Shown here: one piece after another, positions 1 through 11,741 of the stretch | Layout of the letters: the number at the start of each line of letters is the position of its first letter | Position numbering within the stretch: the first letter of the stretch is position 1 | Notes under the pieces: generated by a model | Seen by the model: the letters and a program-made list of their open reading frames with translations, nothing else | Databases searched by the model: none | Told to the model about the DNA's origin: nothing | Position numbers and translations under genes: made by a program | NCBI RefSeq assembly: GCF_026342035.1 | Contig: NZ_JAPENM010000002.1 | Coordinates: forward strand, 186,001-250,000 | Reading direction: 5' to 3' | DNA length: 64,000 bases | Origin: Aldersonia sp. NBC_00410 | GTDB taxonomy: Bacteria > Actinomycetota > Actinomycetes > Mycobacteriales > Mycobacteriaceae

Positions 1-2
1 CA

Positions 3-1427
3 ACCCAGGGAAGCGGAACCGCTTACGGCGCAGCCGGCGCCGACGGCGCGTTTGGCACCAATGCGGGTGGACACGGCGGGAACGGTGGGAATGCCGACAG
101 CGCACAAGGGCCCGCCTACGGCGGCGACGGGGGCAACGGAGCAACAGCGGCGGCGATAGCTTCGGCAAAGGCGGTGATGGCGGCGACGGCGGTGACGCGA
201 TCGCCTCGTACGGCGACGCAAAGGGCGGCAACGGCGGCGCTGGCGCCATAGGCAACGACTTCGGTGGTTGGGGCGGCGACGGCGGTGACGCGACCGCCTC
301 GTACGGCGACGCAAAGGGCGGCAACGGCGGCGACGGCGCAAGAGGCGGTTACCAGGGTGGTTCGGGTGGTTGGGGCGGTGATGCGACCGCCTCGTCGGGT
401 GACGCAACTGGCGGCATCGGCGGCGACGGCGCACCGAGTGACGTACCTTCCGTTGATGATATTGAAGCGCGCTTTCGACCAGGTCACGGCGGACCGGGCG
501 GTCGTGCGACGGTTCATCAGATATCAGGGAGGGGCCGGAACCGCCATCGACGGCCAAGACGGCGCGACGGCCGTCTCCACCGCCGCACTCTACGACCGAC
601 TTCGCAAGGTGACCAAAAACGAGCACGGCATCTATATTGAGAAAGTCCGCGGTACTGACGATGAAGATCGTCTAATCGTCTATATCGGCGGAATGACATC
701 GGACTTTATAGGCCCAAATCAGCCGTGGAGTGAAAACCTCGGTGCGGCGCTATGGGCCGATCCCGATGAGAAGCTGTTAGCGGTGCTAGATGAAGCCGTC
801 GAAGCTAATCCAGGGTACCGATTATCCTCGTCGGCTACAGTCAAGGCGGCATAGATGCGCAGAATATTGCGACTTCGGGACAGTACGCTAAACGTCACAA
901 ACGTTGTTACGTTTGGAGCGCCGATAACACGGCCGTCCTCTGAATATCCGTCCAGCGTCCACGTGCTACATATCGTGGCTGAAAACGATCCCGTACCATA
1001 TCACTTCAGAGTTCCGTCGGCGGTGGTTCAAGATCAGGTGTTCTACTCCAATGGGGGCGTTGTTCCGGACAATACCGACCCCGTACTGAACAGTATATTT
1101 CGTGTCGGGTATGTGAATGTACATACCGACCTCAGAACCTATAAGAATTTGGGAACGCAATTCGACAATCTGGATTCCGGATTCGAAGATGTAAAATCGG
1201 ATACGGCGGATGCATTCTGGGGCGAAGTAATTTACACCTGGGAGAGACTGGGCAAGGCGTCCATTATTTCTCAGCGAATACGTTACCGCGGCACTGTCAA
1301 GGTGGTGGGTTGGCTGGTCGCTGCCAGGTTCGGTGGTCGTGATCGCCGCAACGTCGTCGTACAAGGGGCACCGCTACCCGAGAGATCCCCGCCCACTGCG
1401 TGTGGCTCTATCACCGGTTCCCGCTGA
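3..1427 (+). pseudogene. PGRS-like glycine-rich protein with C-terminal alpha/beta hydrolase, frameshifted and 5'-partial
   Basis: The gene enters from the left edge. Positions 3-530 encode Gly-Gly-Asn/Asp-rich repeats typical of PGRS-type low-complexity regions, first in frame 3 and after about 145 in frame 2. From about 530 the frame returns to 3 and reads into a globular domain. At about 825-890 a short frame-2 stretch supplies the nucleophile elbow VGYSQGG, and the protein then continues in frame 3 with VTNVVTFGAP and ENDPVPY, which fit the later strands and acid region of a lipase/cutinase-like hydrolase. All parts align in order, so this was one protein: glycine-rich surface region plus serine hydrolase, as in mycobacterial PE/PPE hydrolases. 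Each frame change sits beside a G, C or A run, so sequencing error is as likely as decay. The last residues before the stop may come from the adjacent IS3. The call as a hydrolase rests on motifs; the substrate is unknown. Confidence 0.6.
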
Positions 1428-1498
1428 GCTTTTGCGAGGTCGAGGAGTGAACCGCGCCGGGTTTGATGCCGTTTCCTTCCTTGAGGAGGATGCAGTTC

Positions 1499-1810
1499 AT
1501 GCCCAACCGATACCCGGCCGATCAGCGTGACTGTGCGGTGCGAATGGCGCTCGATCACCTCGACGAGTACCCGTCCCCGTACGCGGCGTGCAAAGCCATC
1601 GGCCCCAAGCTCGGCATCGGAGTGGAGTCGCTGCGAGCGTGGACGCGGCAGGCCCTAATCGACGCCGAGCAGGTACCCGGCGCCACGACCGCGGAGCAGC
1701 AGCGGATCAGGGAACTCGAACGCGAGAATCGAAACCTGAAGGAGGCCAACGAGATCCTGAAGGCGGCCTCGATCTTCTTCGCGAGAGAACTCGACCCTCG
1801 CCACCGCTGA
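1499..1810 (+). CDS. IS3-family transposase OrfA
   Basis: A protein of 103 residues with the IS3-family OrfA layout. The N-terminal helix-turn-helix begins MPNRYPADQRDCAVRMAL and runs to the recognition region around ESLRAWTRQA. A basic/acidic leucine-zipper-like helix follows (QQRIRELERENRNLKEANEILKAA, broken here for length), then the characteristic SIFFAREL tail where the frame shifts into OrfB. A GAGGAGG ribosome site at about 1485 supports this start. It binds the element ends and is normally made together with OrfB by -1 frameshifting. Its partner is truncated, so this copy cannot move by itself. Confidence 0.85.
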   Translation: MPNRYPADQRDCAVRMALDHLDEYPSPYAACKAIGPKLGIGVESLRAWTRQALIDAEQVPGATTAEQQRIRELERENRNLKEANEILKAASIFFARELDPRHR

Positions 1811-1950
1811 TCTGTCAATTCATCGATGACATGCGTGCCGCAGGGCACCCGGTCGAGTCGATCTGCGCCGTGCTCACTGAGCGCGGCGTCCAGGTCGCCG
1901 GACGCACGTATCGGAACTGGAAGCCGCCCCACCCTCGCACAGGACCCTAG
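1807..1950 (+). pseudogene. IS3-family OrfB, N-terminal fragment
   Basis: The frame after OrfA reads PPLICQFIDDMRAAGHPVES, continuing to a normal OrfB N terminus with the helix-turn-helix up to GRTYRNWKPP, then meets a stop at 1950. The whole DDE catalytic core is missing. A matching OrfB C-terminal piece on the same strand lies at 10227-10337; the two could be halves of one element separated by the intervening 8.3 kb, though this cannot be proved from sequence alone. Confidence 0.75.
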
Positions 1951-2712
1951 CCATTACCGCTGATGGCCGCGCGTGACTTGAACCACCAGCCAACCATCAC
2001 CGGGTTGTGATTCCCAGTGCCGTGAGACGCAACGGGATCGAACTCCGTGGCGCCATCGACTAATTGGTCAAAGCCGGCGGGCGCGCTGGCGGTATCACCT
2101 CAGTCACACCACCTGTCAGGCCGGCAGACCAGACGGATGTGAGATTGTCGGCGTAGGCCCGCCCGCCCGGCGGAGTCGTTGGTCATGACTGGGCTGGCTG
2201 CACTGCCTCGATGGCGGCGTCGAGTAAGTCGATCTGTGTCCGAACACGATCAGCGTCGTGCTGTCCGCTGAGTTGATGAAGTGCCTGCACAATTTTCGCC
2301 AGCCCGCTCCGGAGGTCGAGAACCAGGTGATTCTGAACCACTTCGGCCAGCAGTCGATCGAGGCGTTCGAACGCAACGACAAGCTCGCGGGGATGTGTAG
2401 TAGTGCGGTCACCTCAAGGTCGGAGTCGGACAGCCGAAGTTCCACCGATCCAAAACTACTCGATCTGACTTTCTCGCGGGACAAGGCCGGCGAGCTTGAG
2501 CTGGCCGCGTGCCCAGTTTCTTAGTGAATCGGCGGTGCGGGTGGACCGGCGTACTTGACCTGAGCGACGTAGTTGACAGGTCACATGCCTCCTCCAATGG
2601 CGATTGGCGTAATCGGCATAGTGGCAACGCTCGGTTCCGGTTGCGCGCGGTCAAGGGCGTACCTTGCGGAACGGCGCGCGGGATTCGCAATGGCGAATTA
2701 CGGGTAGCTTCA
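1951..2712. other. Decayed stretch with one gene remnant on the minus strand
   Basis: No intact gene is visible. On the minus strand from about 2405 down to a stop at 2183 one frame reads ELVVAFERLDRLLAEVVQNH and continues as an amphipathic, helix-rich, protein-like segment ending in VQPAQS. It lacks a start because an in-frame stop lies just upstream. A second frame further upstream (VELRLSDSDLEV) could be its N-terminal half joined by a frameshift. I do not recognise the family. Confidence 0.35.
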
Positions 2713-3198
2713 TTAGGCGAGGACAGGCGCACGATCATACTTTTTAGCTAGCCCTGAAATTACTATGGCAACCAAGACCAGAACTGCCGGCTTCATCCAG
2801 CCGTTTTGGTCGCCAAATGAGTCAGCTGGGCTCCCAGGAAGCGCGAACACCCAGGCCGCAAATGAAATGGGGGCGGCGAAAATCCGAAACCAGGGAATGT
2901 CGCTACGCGGAATGCGCGTGTCGACCTCATCAGCTTTCACGCTTAGTCCCCAGAAGACAACGAATGGGGAGAGAAGCGTGAAAATTATCGCGACTGCCCA
3001 GGCGACTTCTATCTCGTCGGGGATCATAGCAGCTATCAGCGTGTACCCACCGACAATGTCGCCTGGTATAAACGTGAGCAGTCTATCTCGCCATTCGGCT
3101 CCTCCTGTTGAGGGCGATTGCTCCGGCGGAGCTAGCTGGGACTCGGCACCAACCTCCACTTCTTTTAGCGCGCTGTAACCCATCCCAAATGCTGTCAT
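2713..3198 (-). CDS. Multi-pass inner-membrane protein of the GroEL-chagasin/protease operon
   Basis: A 161-residue protein with a hydrophilic N-terminal tail of about 40 residues, then four predicted membrane segments: about 43-62 (FIPGDIVGGYTLIAAMI), 66-88 (VAWAVAIIFTLLSPFVVFWG), 108-124 and 135-153, and a short basic tail. There is no signal peptide and no recognised catalytic motif. It is the last gene of a three-gene minus-strand operon, starting 21 nt after the cysteine-protease stop, so co-expression with the protease is expected. Plausible roles are membrane anchor, stress sensor, or the target or pore acted on by the protease; these are inference from position only. Base composition is visibly lower in GC than the chromosome-like first part of the groEL gene. 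Confidence 0.8.
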   Translation of the reverse strand: MTAFGMGYSALKEVEVGAESQLAPPEQSPSTGGAEWRDRLLTFIPGDIVGGYTLIAAMIPDEIEVAWAVAIIFTLLSPFVVFWGLSVKADEVDTRIPRSDIPWFRIFAAPISFAAWVFALPGSPADSFGDQNGWMKPAVLVLVAIVISGLAKKYDRAPVLA

Positions 3199-3219
3199 GA
3201 CTACCCTTCCTCGAGCGGC

Positions 3220-3893
3220 TTACAGCAACTCATCGACTACCACAGCCAACTTTCCATACTTCTGCACGTATGCGGTCGATAGCAAGGCGTATCCTCCACG
3301 AGCCCATCCGATGCCCCACGAGTTACGAATCAGAAAGTAGTCCCCTCCTCCGACGACCGCCTGCCCAATCACACCGACCGCGTGATAACCACCGCGAGGT
3401 AGATCCCCGTCTTCAAGGTGAACAATTCCGCGTTGGTCAGCGAAGAATAGCGAGGACATTAGCTCGAGACCGAGTAGCACCGGATTCCCTTGCTGCAGCT
3501 GCCTCAAAATATTTTGCGGGGAAGCCTCGATACGAGCCATTCGGGCGCGCTTCCAACTTAGATCGGTCGATGTCAATAGGACTGAGGCACTCCCTGACTG
3601 GACAAGTTGACGATATTCCACCCTGCTGAGTTGACCACTATTTTCAAGCGCGAGAATAGCGTGCCTGAGCTTGATGCCCGTCGCTCCCTTATTGGCGGTC
3701 ACAAGAATCAACGATGCCTCGCTCAGATCCTGAATCGAGTTGACAAATCGCTTGAGTTCGTGCAGCGCAGTTGTCGCGAAAGCGACGCAAGAATTGGCGC
3801 GGATCTCGGGATCAGCTTGATCCCTGGCCGGCCATGAATCGAGTGCGGCGGGTCGCAGGTCAATCACAACCCGTTCCTGAGAACCCCAATCCA

Positions 3894-3894
<1 letters not shown>
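3220..3894 (-). CDS. Papain-like (C1 family) cysteine protease without propeptide
   Basis: A 224-residue protein showing the C1 peptidase triad: nucleophile Cys36 in ANSCVAFATTALHE (papain equivalent SCWAFA), with Gln26 upstream as candidate oxyanion-hole residue; His171 in GGYHAVGVIG; and Asn191 in YFLIRNSWGIGWARGGY, the classic NSWG block. Length fits a bare catalytic domain. There is no signal peptide and no inhibitory propeptide, so the enzyme would be made active in the cytosol unless controlled in trans. Its ATG overlaps the stop of the upstream GroEL-chagasin gene by one base (TGATG), implying translational coupling to a protein carrying a domain of the class that inhibits C1 proteases. 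The pairing strongly suggests a protease and its cognate chaperone-inhibitor. Substrate unknown. Confidence 0.9.
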
Positions 3895-6650
<2,756 letters not shown>

Positions 6651-6652
6651 GT

Positions 6653-6838
6653 TCAGCTCTGCGGCGGATCGTGCGAGGCCAGCGGCTTGCGCCACCGGCT
6701 CAGCACACCCGACAATTCGCTGATCAGGCCGGCCTTCTCGGCGGTGCGCAGCAGCACCACCGCGCCCGCGTGAGACACGACACCGGAACCGGTAGCCGCT
6801 ACCGACAACTGCGGGTAGGGCGACGTAGACTTACGCAC
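6653..6838 (-). pseudogene. IS1380-family transposase, N-terminal fragment
   Basis: Reads PYPQLSVAATGSGVVSHAGA and on through LRTAEKAGLISELS and WRKPLASHDP, the standard N terminus of actinobacterial IS1380-type transposases, then stops at the point where about 390 further residues should follow. The GGTGACCTT/AGGTCACCTT-like sequences at 6843 and 6900 may be remains of the element end. The missing C-terminal part of a similar transposase lies at about 9150-9985 in the opposite orientation, on the other side of the metacaspase gene. Confidence 0.75.
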
Positions 6839-6957
6839 CAGAAAGGTGACCTTCCACGAGGGTGAACACGGACCTCAGCAATCCGCATTCTCCCAGGCAG
6901 GGTCACCTTCCCCATGTCCGACACACAAACTCGCTGAATCAGCGTGAAATCTCCGGG

Positions 6958-7221
6958 CTAAGGCCCTAGCAATGACGTAGCGCCTGCGAGCAGCCCTCCG
7001 ATGATTATCAGTAAGATGCCGAGGAAGACGATCCTAAGGCCGACGGGATGCTTAGCGAGCGCATCCGCGAGTTTTGCGAGACTGTCGATTGTTGCCGAGA
7101 GCCCCTTTGTGCGTGATCGCGTGTCAAATTGCTCCCGTGCGGCTAGGAGACTTCCTGCGATTACCATTAGTAACCCCACCAGTATCACAACAACGCCAAC
7201 TATGGCAACGACATCGGACAC
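6958..7221 (-). CDS. Small two-TM membrane protein downstream of the metacaspase
   Basis: An 87-residue protein: TM1 about 6-27 (IVGVVVILVGLLMVIAGSLL), a charged middle (REQFDTRSRTKG) and a helix rich in Ala/Leu, then TM2 about 63-84 (VFLGILLIIIGGLLAGATSL). It starts 120 nt after the metacaspase stop on the same strand and is probably co-transcribed. No family recognised. A partner or regulator of the membrane-bound metacaspase is a reasonable guess from context only. Confidence 0.7.
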   Translation of the reverse strand: MSDVVAIVGVVVILVGLLMVIAGSLLAAREQFDTRSRTKGLSATIDSLAKLADALAKHPVGLRIVFLGILLIIIGGLLAGATSLLGP

Positions 7222-7341
7222 TTTTCTCCTCCCAATCGAATTGCTAAGTTCTGACCATATCCAGATCGAGCTCCCTATAACGCAACGCCTGATATTCCGA
7301 CGTAATGGATCTTATCGGAATCAGCCTTCGCGTGTACGAGC

Positions 7342-8976
7342 TCAGACGCTATGTCGCTGGCGCGCCAGTTTGCCATGAAGTGGTATGTATTCGCCGGAAC
7401 CAAGGACCGCGCCTGCAGTTCCGATCGCCAACGCGCACGCTGTGGAAAACCAGTACGAGTGAACCTCATAGATCGCAGTTCCTGCATTAGCCAACAAGCA
7501 TAAGAATAAAAGAGCGAGCATTCCAGCCACGACCACCTTCGGCGAGCGGAAGTACCAAGCCGTCGACAGCGCGAGTCCAATTGCGATGTAGATAATTCCA
7601 TCGTAACTCTGCATTCCCGAAGGGTACTCCCAGTGTCCATTTGCGGTCGCAGTTTCGACCGGGACCACGTTACCGATAATTGTGAGCGCTCCAGCTGTGG
7701 AGATGGCTTCGTCGCCGCGATTGAGCCAACGAAATGCGAACAGCAGAAGAGTCGCGCCGAGGCAGGAAAGGCAGACAATCCATTCCCACATGACGTATCC
7801 GCGACCTGATACAGGAGACAGCACGATTGCCAAGGCGCCGATAAAGACAGCGTACTGGACAGGGCGTAACACTCTCGGCGGACTTGCCCTTAGCGTCTCA
7901 ATAATTTCGCGCCGTGGCAGGTATGTAATCTTGTGATACCAGAAGTATGCGGCTTCGATCAGGGATAATGAAAGCAGCGCTCCGCCAACGAGGACAGCAC
8001 AAAGGGCGACTAACTTTTCGTCGTCTCGATTGCCAACGTAGGTCGAAATCGTTGACAGCGTGTAAGCTCCCGTTGAGAACGCTAACATACTGGCCAGAGC
8101 TACGGGAACCCACCGCCGGACATCTGCACGCGTAATGTCCCCTCGGCTTCTAGGGGATAGTGCGAGTCCTGCAGAGAAGCCTTCCTTAAAAATCGTCGTT
8201 GGTTGGGCGTCTGGCGCTTGCGTGATTCTCGTTGCGATGTCGGCGCGGTCCTCACTTGTATGGGAGATCCGTCGCGCAATCCGCACAATACCTGAGCCAT
8301 CAAAATCCCGCTCGGGACGAGGTGCGTTAGGTGGGACACGGTCCTGCAAATCTCGCATCAGGTCGTCGATGTCTACGAAGCCGTCACTGTTGGCATCGTC
8401 TGCACCGGATGCCAGGCTCTGAATTAGCGCAGCTGTAAACGGGCTTGGAGCTCCGCGTTCGGAGGCGTCTAATGCACGCTCTGTAAGGGTTGTCGCGGTA
8501 ATGACGTAACGTCCTTCTCCGCTGAGTTCACGTAGTGCCACATCATCGATTGTATTTCCTTTGAAGCCTCCGCTATGGCAACAATCGAGAATGATTACCG
8601 ATACCCCCGCCTTGCTGGCGTGGATAATGTCTGAGATTAGCTCAGTGCTAATGCCAGTTGCGCGAATAGAGTGGCCGATCGAATCACGCCCGCACAGATA
8701 TAGTTTTTCGTTCGCTATCAAGCCGTGGCCTGAGAAGTACAGAAGCACTGTGTCGTCGTTAGACGCTCTCGAATAGATGCGGTCGATAGTCTCTAGAATT
8801 TCTGATTGCCCATTTTCGAACAGGACGTCTACATCGTCTATTTTGAATAGTCCTGTATCCGCATCTGTCAATTGACGCCATAGCCCCAGGCCATCGCTGG
8901 TCGGCCCGTTGAGCGCAGGGAACCGCGCAGGGTCGGCTGGGTACACGGAGTTGCAGATCAACAGTGCTCTGTACAC
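7342..8976 (-). CDS. Membrane-anchored metacaspase (C14) with EF-hand/dockerin-like calcium loop
   Basis: A 544-residue protein. Residues 1 to about 185 form a caspase-like domain with the catalytic His84 in LLYFSGHG and Cys133 in IILDCCHSGG. Directly after it, residues 194-205 read DANSDGFVDIDD, matching the 1-3-5-6-8-12 pattern of a dockerin/EF-hand calcium loop, which suggests Ca2+ control, as known for several metacaspases. From about residue 290 onward there are roughly eight hydrophobic segments, so the C terminus is an integral membrane domain; the catalytic part would face the cytosol because no signal peptide precedes it. Effector caspases fused to or paired with membrane modules occur in bacterial cell-death and defence systems. 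It sits upstream of a small membrane protein and is flanked on both sides by IS1380 fragments. Caspase assignment is firm; the biological role is inferred. Confidence 0.9.
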   Translation of the reverse strand: MYRALLICNSVYPADPARFPALNGPTSDGLGLWRQLTDADTGLFKIDDVDVLFENGQSEILETIDRIYSRASNDDTVLLYFSGHGLIANEKLYLCGRDSIGHSIRATGISTELISDIIHASKAGVSVIILDCCHSGGFKGNTIDDVALRELSGEGRYVITATTLTERALDASERGAPSPFTAALIQSLASGADDANSDGFVDIDDLMRDLQDRVPPNAPRPERDFDGSGIVRIARRISHTSEDRADIATRITQAPDAQPTTIFKEGFSAGLALSPRSRGDITRADVRRWVPVALASMLAFSTGAYTLSTISTYVGNRDDEKLVALCAVLVGGALLSLSLIEAAYFWYHKITYLPRREIIETLRASPPRVLRPVQYAVFIGALAIVLSPVSGRGYVMWEWIVCLSCLGATLLLFAFRWLNRGDEAISTAGALTIIGNVVPVETATANGHWEYPSGMQSYDGIIYIAIGLALSTAWYFRSPKVVVAGMLALLFLCLLANAGTAIYEVHSYWFSTACALAIGTAGAVLGSGEYIPLHGKLARQRHSV

Positions 8977-9149
8977 CTTTGTCGTCCTCCAGATTTGGCG
9001 CGCGTGATGAGCTACCTTAGGTGACGTGGCGGCCCCTGTCGGGAGCAGCGCGCCGAATCGTGCGCCGTAGATTCATCGACCAGTGGGGGACCATCGGGTG
9101 TGAACACATCCGGACGAGGTTGGTAGTATCGGCTGTTCGCACGGCGCAG

Positions 9150-9985
9150 ATCCGACTTGACCTCGTATTTTCACGGAGGCCGCGGCGATCACCACGGTCC
9201 GCAAGTACGCCTGGGCGGCGGCCGATGAGCACGCCCCCGACCACAGCACCACCGCCAAGAGCCCGTGATCGTGGACCTCCATGCGAATTTGGTGACGGCA
9301 CGCTCGGACAAGGAGCAGGCGGGGCACCAAACTCCAAGTGAAGCTTCGGATTTTCACCCATTGTGCGTATTCGCCGACCACGGTGACGGCGGCACGCGGG
9401 ACCGGTAGCGATGCTGCTGCGTCCCGGCAGCGCCCGTTCAACACTGCCGCGGACTACGTCACCATCATCAAGATGGCGCTGGCGAGGCTGCCATCGAATC
9501 TGGGCGACCGGGTCGCGCGGATAGTCCTGATCCGCGCCGACGGCGCAGGCGGCGCCCAGTCACGGTTCGCCGACCACGACGGGCCGTGCCTGGCCGCGTT
9601 CGTCACCAACACCGCCCGCGGACAACTTGCCGCTCTCAATGTGCGACACCGGAGCCCAGGGCCCGACCGCGAGGACCGCATCCGCACCACCAAACGGACC
9701 GGTCTACAGAGTCTTCCGCTGCATGGGTGAACCAGAACCCGATCTGGCTAGAAATCGTCCAACTCGGGTACGAACTGACCGCGTGGACCCGAATGCTGGC
9801 CTTCACACCGACCCGGCCAGGTGCAGGGAACCCAAACGGCTACGCCTACGGATCTTCTCCGCCGCCGGTTCGCGTGCACGTCGCCGATGGCTGAGGGGGA
9901 TTGCCCGCATGCCGTACGAGCGCACCGCAGTTGTTGTGGTGCCGACGGAACCGGGCACGGGGTTACTGCGTCGACTCAGATATGG
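9150..9985 (+). pseudogene. IS1380-family transposase, degraded middle and C-terminal part
   Basis: Successive frames read TTVRKYAWAAADEHAPDHST, IVDLHANLVTARSDKEQAG, FHPLCVFADHGDGGT, TAADYVTIIKMALARLP, RADGAGGAQSRFAD, LAAFVTNTARGQLAAL and EPKRLRLRIFSAAGS, all in the order of an IS1380 transposase including the DLHA catalytic-Asp block. A segment of about 100 residues is missing after RADGAGG, and frameshifts and stops interrupt the rest. Non-functional. It starts roughly 50 residues beyond where the inverted N-terminal fragment at 6653-6838 ends. Confidence 0.75.
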
Positions 9986-10054
9986 ATGACGAATTCACCT
10001 GTCAACGTCGCCTGAATGTGAACCCTATTTCGACGGGTGAATCTGGACCCCTTC

Positions 10055-10235
10055 CTAGGTTTGTTTGGTGGTCGCGGGGACGCGGCCGAGGTCTCGGTCT
10101 TTGAGTCGGTAGCTGTCGCCTTTGAGGGAGAAAACCTACGGCGTGGTGCACGAGGCGGTCGATCATCGCCGCCGCGACGACGTCGTCGCCGAATACCTCG
10201 CCCCAGCGAACTGCAACTGCCACAGGGACAACCGG
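10055..10235 (-). pseudogene. IS21-family istB, C-terminal fragment
   Basis: Minus strand reads VAVRWGEVFGDDVVAAAMID and RLVHHA, then, after a one-base shift at a T run, LKGDSYRLKDRDLGR up to a stop at 10055. This is the conserved end of the IS21 helper ATPase IstB. No other part of the element is present here. Confidence 0.7.
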
Positions 10236-10337
10236 GCGAGGCTGCACAGCCGCCTCAACTACGTCGCGCCCGACGAATTCGAGGCCGCCCACTACGCTCA
10301 ACAAACGACACTCCAGCCGGAGCCGTCACCAGCATAG
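10227..10337 (+). pseudogene. IS3-family OrfB, C-terminal fragment
   Basis: Reads NRARLHSRLNYVAPDEFEAA and HYAQQTTLQPEPSPA then a stop, the usual tail of an IS3 OrfB transposase. It is on the same strand as the OrfA/OrfB N-terminal part at 1499-1950. The next about 285 bases up to the TcmP gene contain no recognisable gene. Confidence 0.7.
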
Positions 10338-10622
10338 GAGCGGCACGAAACCCGGCACGGTTCAGCCAGCACCGGGCCAGCCATGTAAAGACTTTCAGAC
10401 GATTCAGTTCAGTCCTGGGGACAGCGCAGATCCGTGAACACTTGACCGACACCGGCACGAAGGTCGCCGTCGAGGTGGTCACTGAACTCCTCCTCACGGT
10501 GGACGCCGACTCCTAAACACCGGCGCTACTGTCCACACCCGGCTGTTCGGGGCACGCGGCGCGGCTACCCGGCAGTGGCCATTCTGGTAGATACGCTCCA
10601 CCTTGACGGGAGGAGCGCCGAA

Positions 10623-11741
10623 GTGACACGCAGAGAAGACTTGCGCTCCCAGACCGACTACAAATCGGACCCGCATACCCGCCTCAAGCATGCGTTCTAC
10701 CGGCGGTACATCGCATGCTGGATGGGCAAGGTGCTGCAAGGCAGGTGGGCAAAGCCGGGGACGATTATCGACGGGTTCGCCGGTTCAGGCATGTACTCCG
10801 ACGGGCTCGACGGCAGCGCGATCATGACCGCAAAGCTGTTCCGCGAACACATCTGCCGCCCGAACTTCCAGCCGCTCACCTACGTGACGAACGACTTGGA
10901 CCCGCGACGCTGCGAGGCCCTGGACGGACGCATGAAGGGTCTGCCTCTAGACGACGGCATTCAGCACGTGCCGGTCGGCCCGAAGAAGTTCGAGGACATC
11001 GTGGGCGAGGTGCGGCAGAAGCACGCACCTCGGGGCAAACAGGCTCTATGGATCATCGATCCGTACGGGCTGAAGCAGATCCCGTGGTCCATCGTCTCCG
11101 AGACAGTGACGGTTCCCAAAAACGACGCCGTGATCACGTTCATGGCCGACGAAGCGCACCGCTACCGAACCAACCCCGCCATGGTGTCGGTGATGGGCAG
11201 CCTCTACGGCGACGACTCCTGGAAGAACGTTCCCGATAGGCTCACCACTGCGCAGTCCAAGGCCGCGCTCGTCAAGCTCTACTGCGACAAGCTCGAAGCG
11301 CTCGGGTGCCACACCTCATCGTTCGACGTTGACGTCGCGCGCCGGTACACCCGGTACTCACTGATCTTCGCAACGCATCATCAAGCTGGTCTCGAATGCT
11401 GGAACTCTGCCAAGTGGTCCGCGGACCCTACGAGCGGCCGCGGGGCCAGCGCCGCCACGGCGTTTCAACCAAGCTTGCTCGAACCTGACATCCAACCCCT
11501 GATCGACGACTTCCGGAAGCGCATCGGTGTTCACGACTTCACCGCGCTGGTCAGCCGGGCGCAAATCCTCGGTCACACAGAACCTCACGTGCGCACCGCC
11601 CTCGACGAGTTGTTCCGCGAGGGACTCGTGGTCCGATTGTCTCCGGCAACCGCGCCGAAGAACTCACCGTGGCCGGCCACGTGCCGTATTCGAATCTTCG
11701 AAGCGGGACCGGATGAAGGAGAGGACGGCGGTGCTTCCTAA
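10623..11741 (+). CDS. tcmP: Three-Cys-motif partner protein (TcmP family)
   Basis: The GTG at 10623 is preceded by GGGAGGAG at a 7-nt spacing and is preferred to an upstream ATG. The about 372-residue product carries a methyltransferase-like fold: DPHTRLKHAFYRRYIACW, then the SAM-loop-like IIDGFAGSGMYSDG near residue 50, and WIIDPYGLKQIPW near residue 140, a DPPY-like motif. This is the pattern of the TcmP family, which is found beside three-Cys-motif (Gp37/Gp68, DUF5131) proteins; exactly such a gene lies convergent with it, the two coding ends overlapping by 4 nt. The reaction is not established; a nucleic-acid or nucleotide modification linked to defence or phage biology is likely. Confidence 0.8.
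   Translation: MTRREDLRSQTDYKSDPHTRLKHAFYRRYIACWMGKVLQGRWAKPGTIIDGFAGSGMYSDGLDGSAIMTAKLFREHICRPNFQPLTYVTNDLDPRRCEALDGRMKGLPLDDGIQHVPVGPKKFEDIVGEVRQKHAPRGKQALWIIDPYGLKQIPWSIVSETVTVPKNDAVITFMADEAHRYRTNPAMVSVMGSLYGDDSWKNVPDRLTTAQSKAALVKLYCDKLEALGCHTSSFDVDVARRYTRYSLIFATHHQAGLECWNSAKWSADPTSGRGASAATAFQPSLLEPDIQPLIDDFRKRIGVHDFTALVSRAQILGHTEPHVRTALDELFREGLVVRLSPATAPKNSPWPATCRIRIFEAGPDEGEDGGAS

Noticed and set aside
120..430. Short tandem repeats considered as a CRISPR or VNTR array
   Set aside because: The repetition is codon-level Gly-Gly-Asn/Asp coding sequence without constant repeat and spacer lengths.
10386..10516. Plus-strand frame ending VEVVTELLLTVDADS
   Set aside because: Short, no start or motif; may be transposon debris but not supportable.
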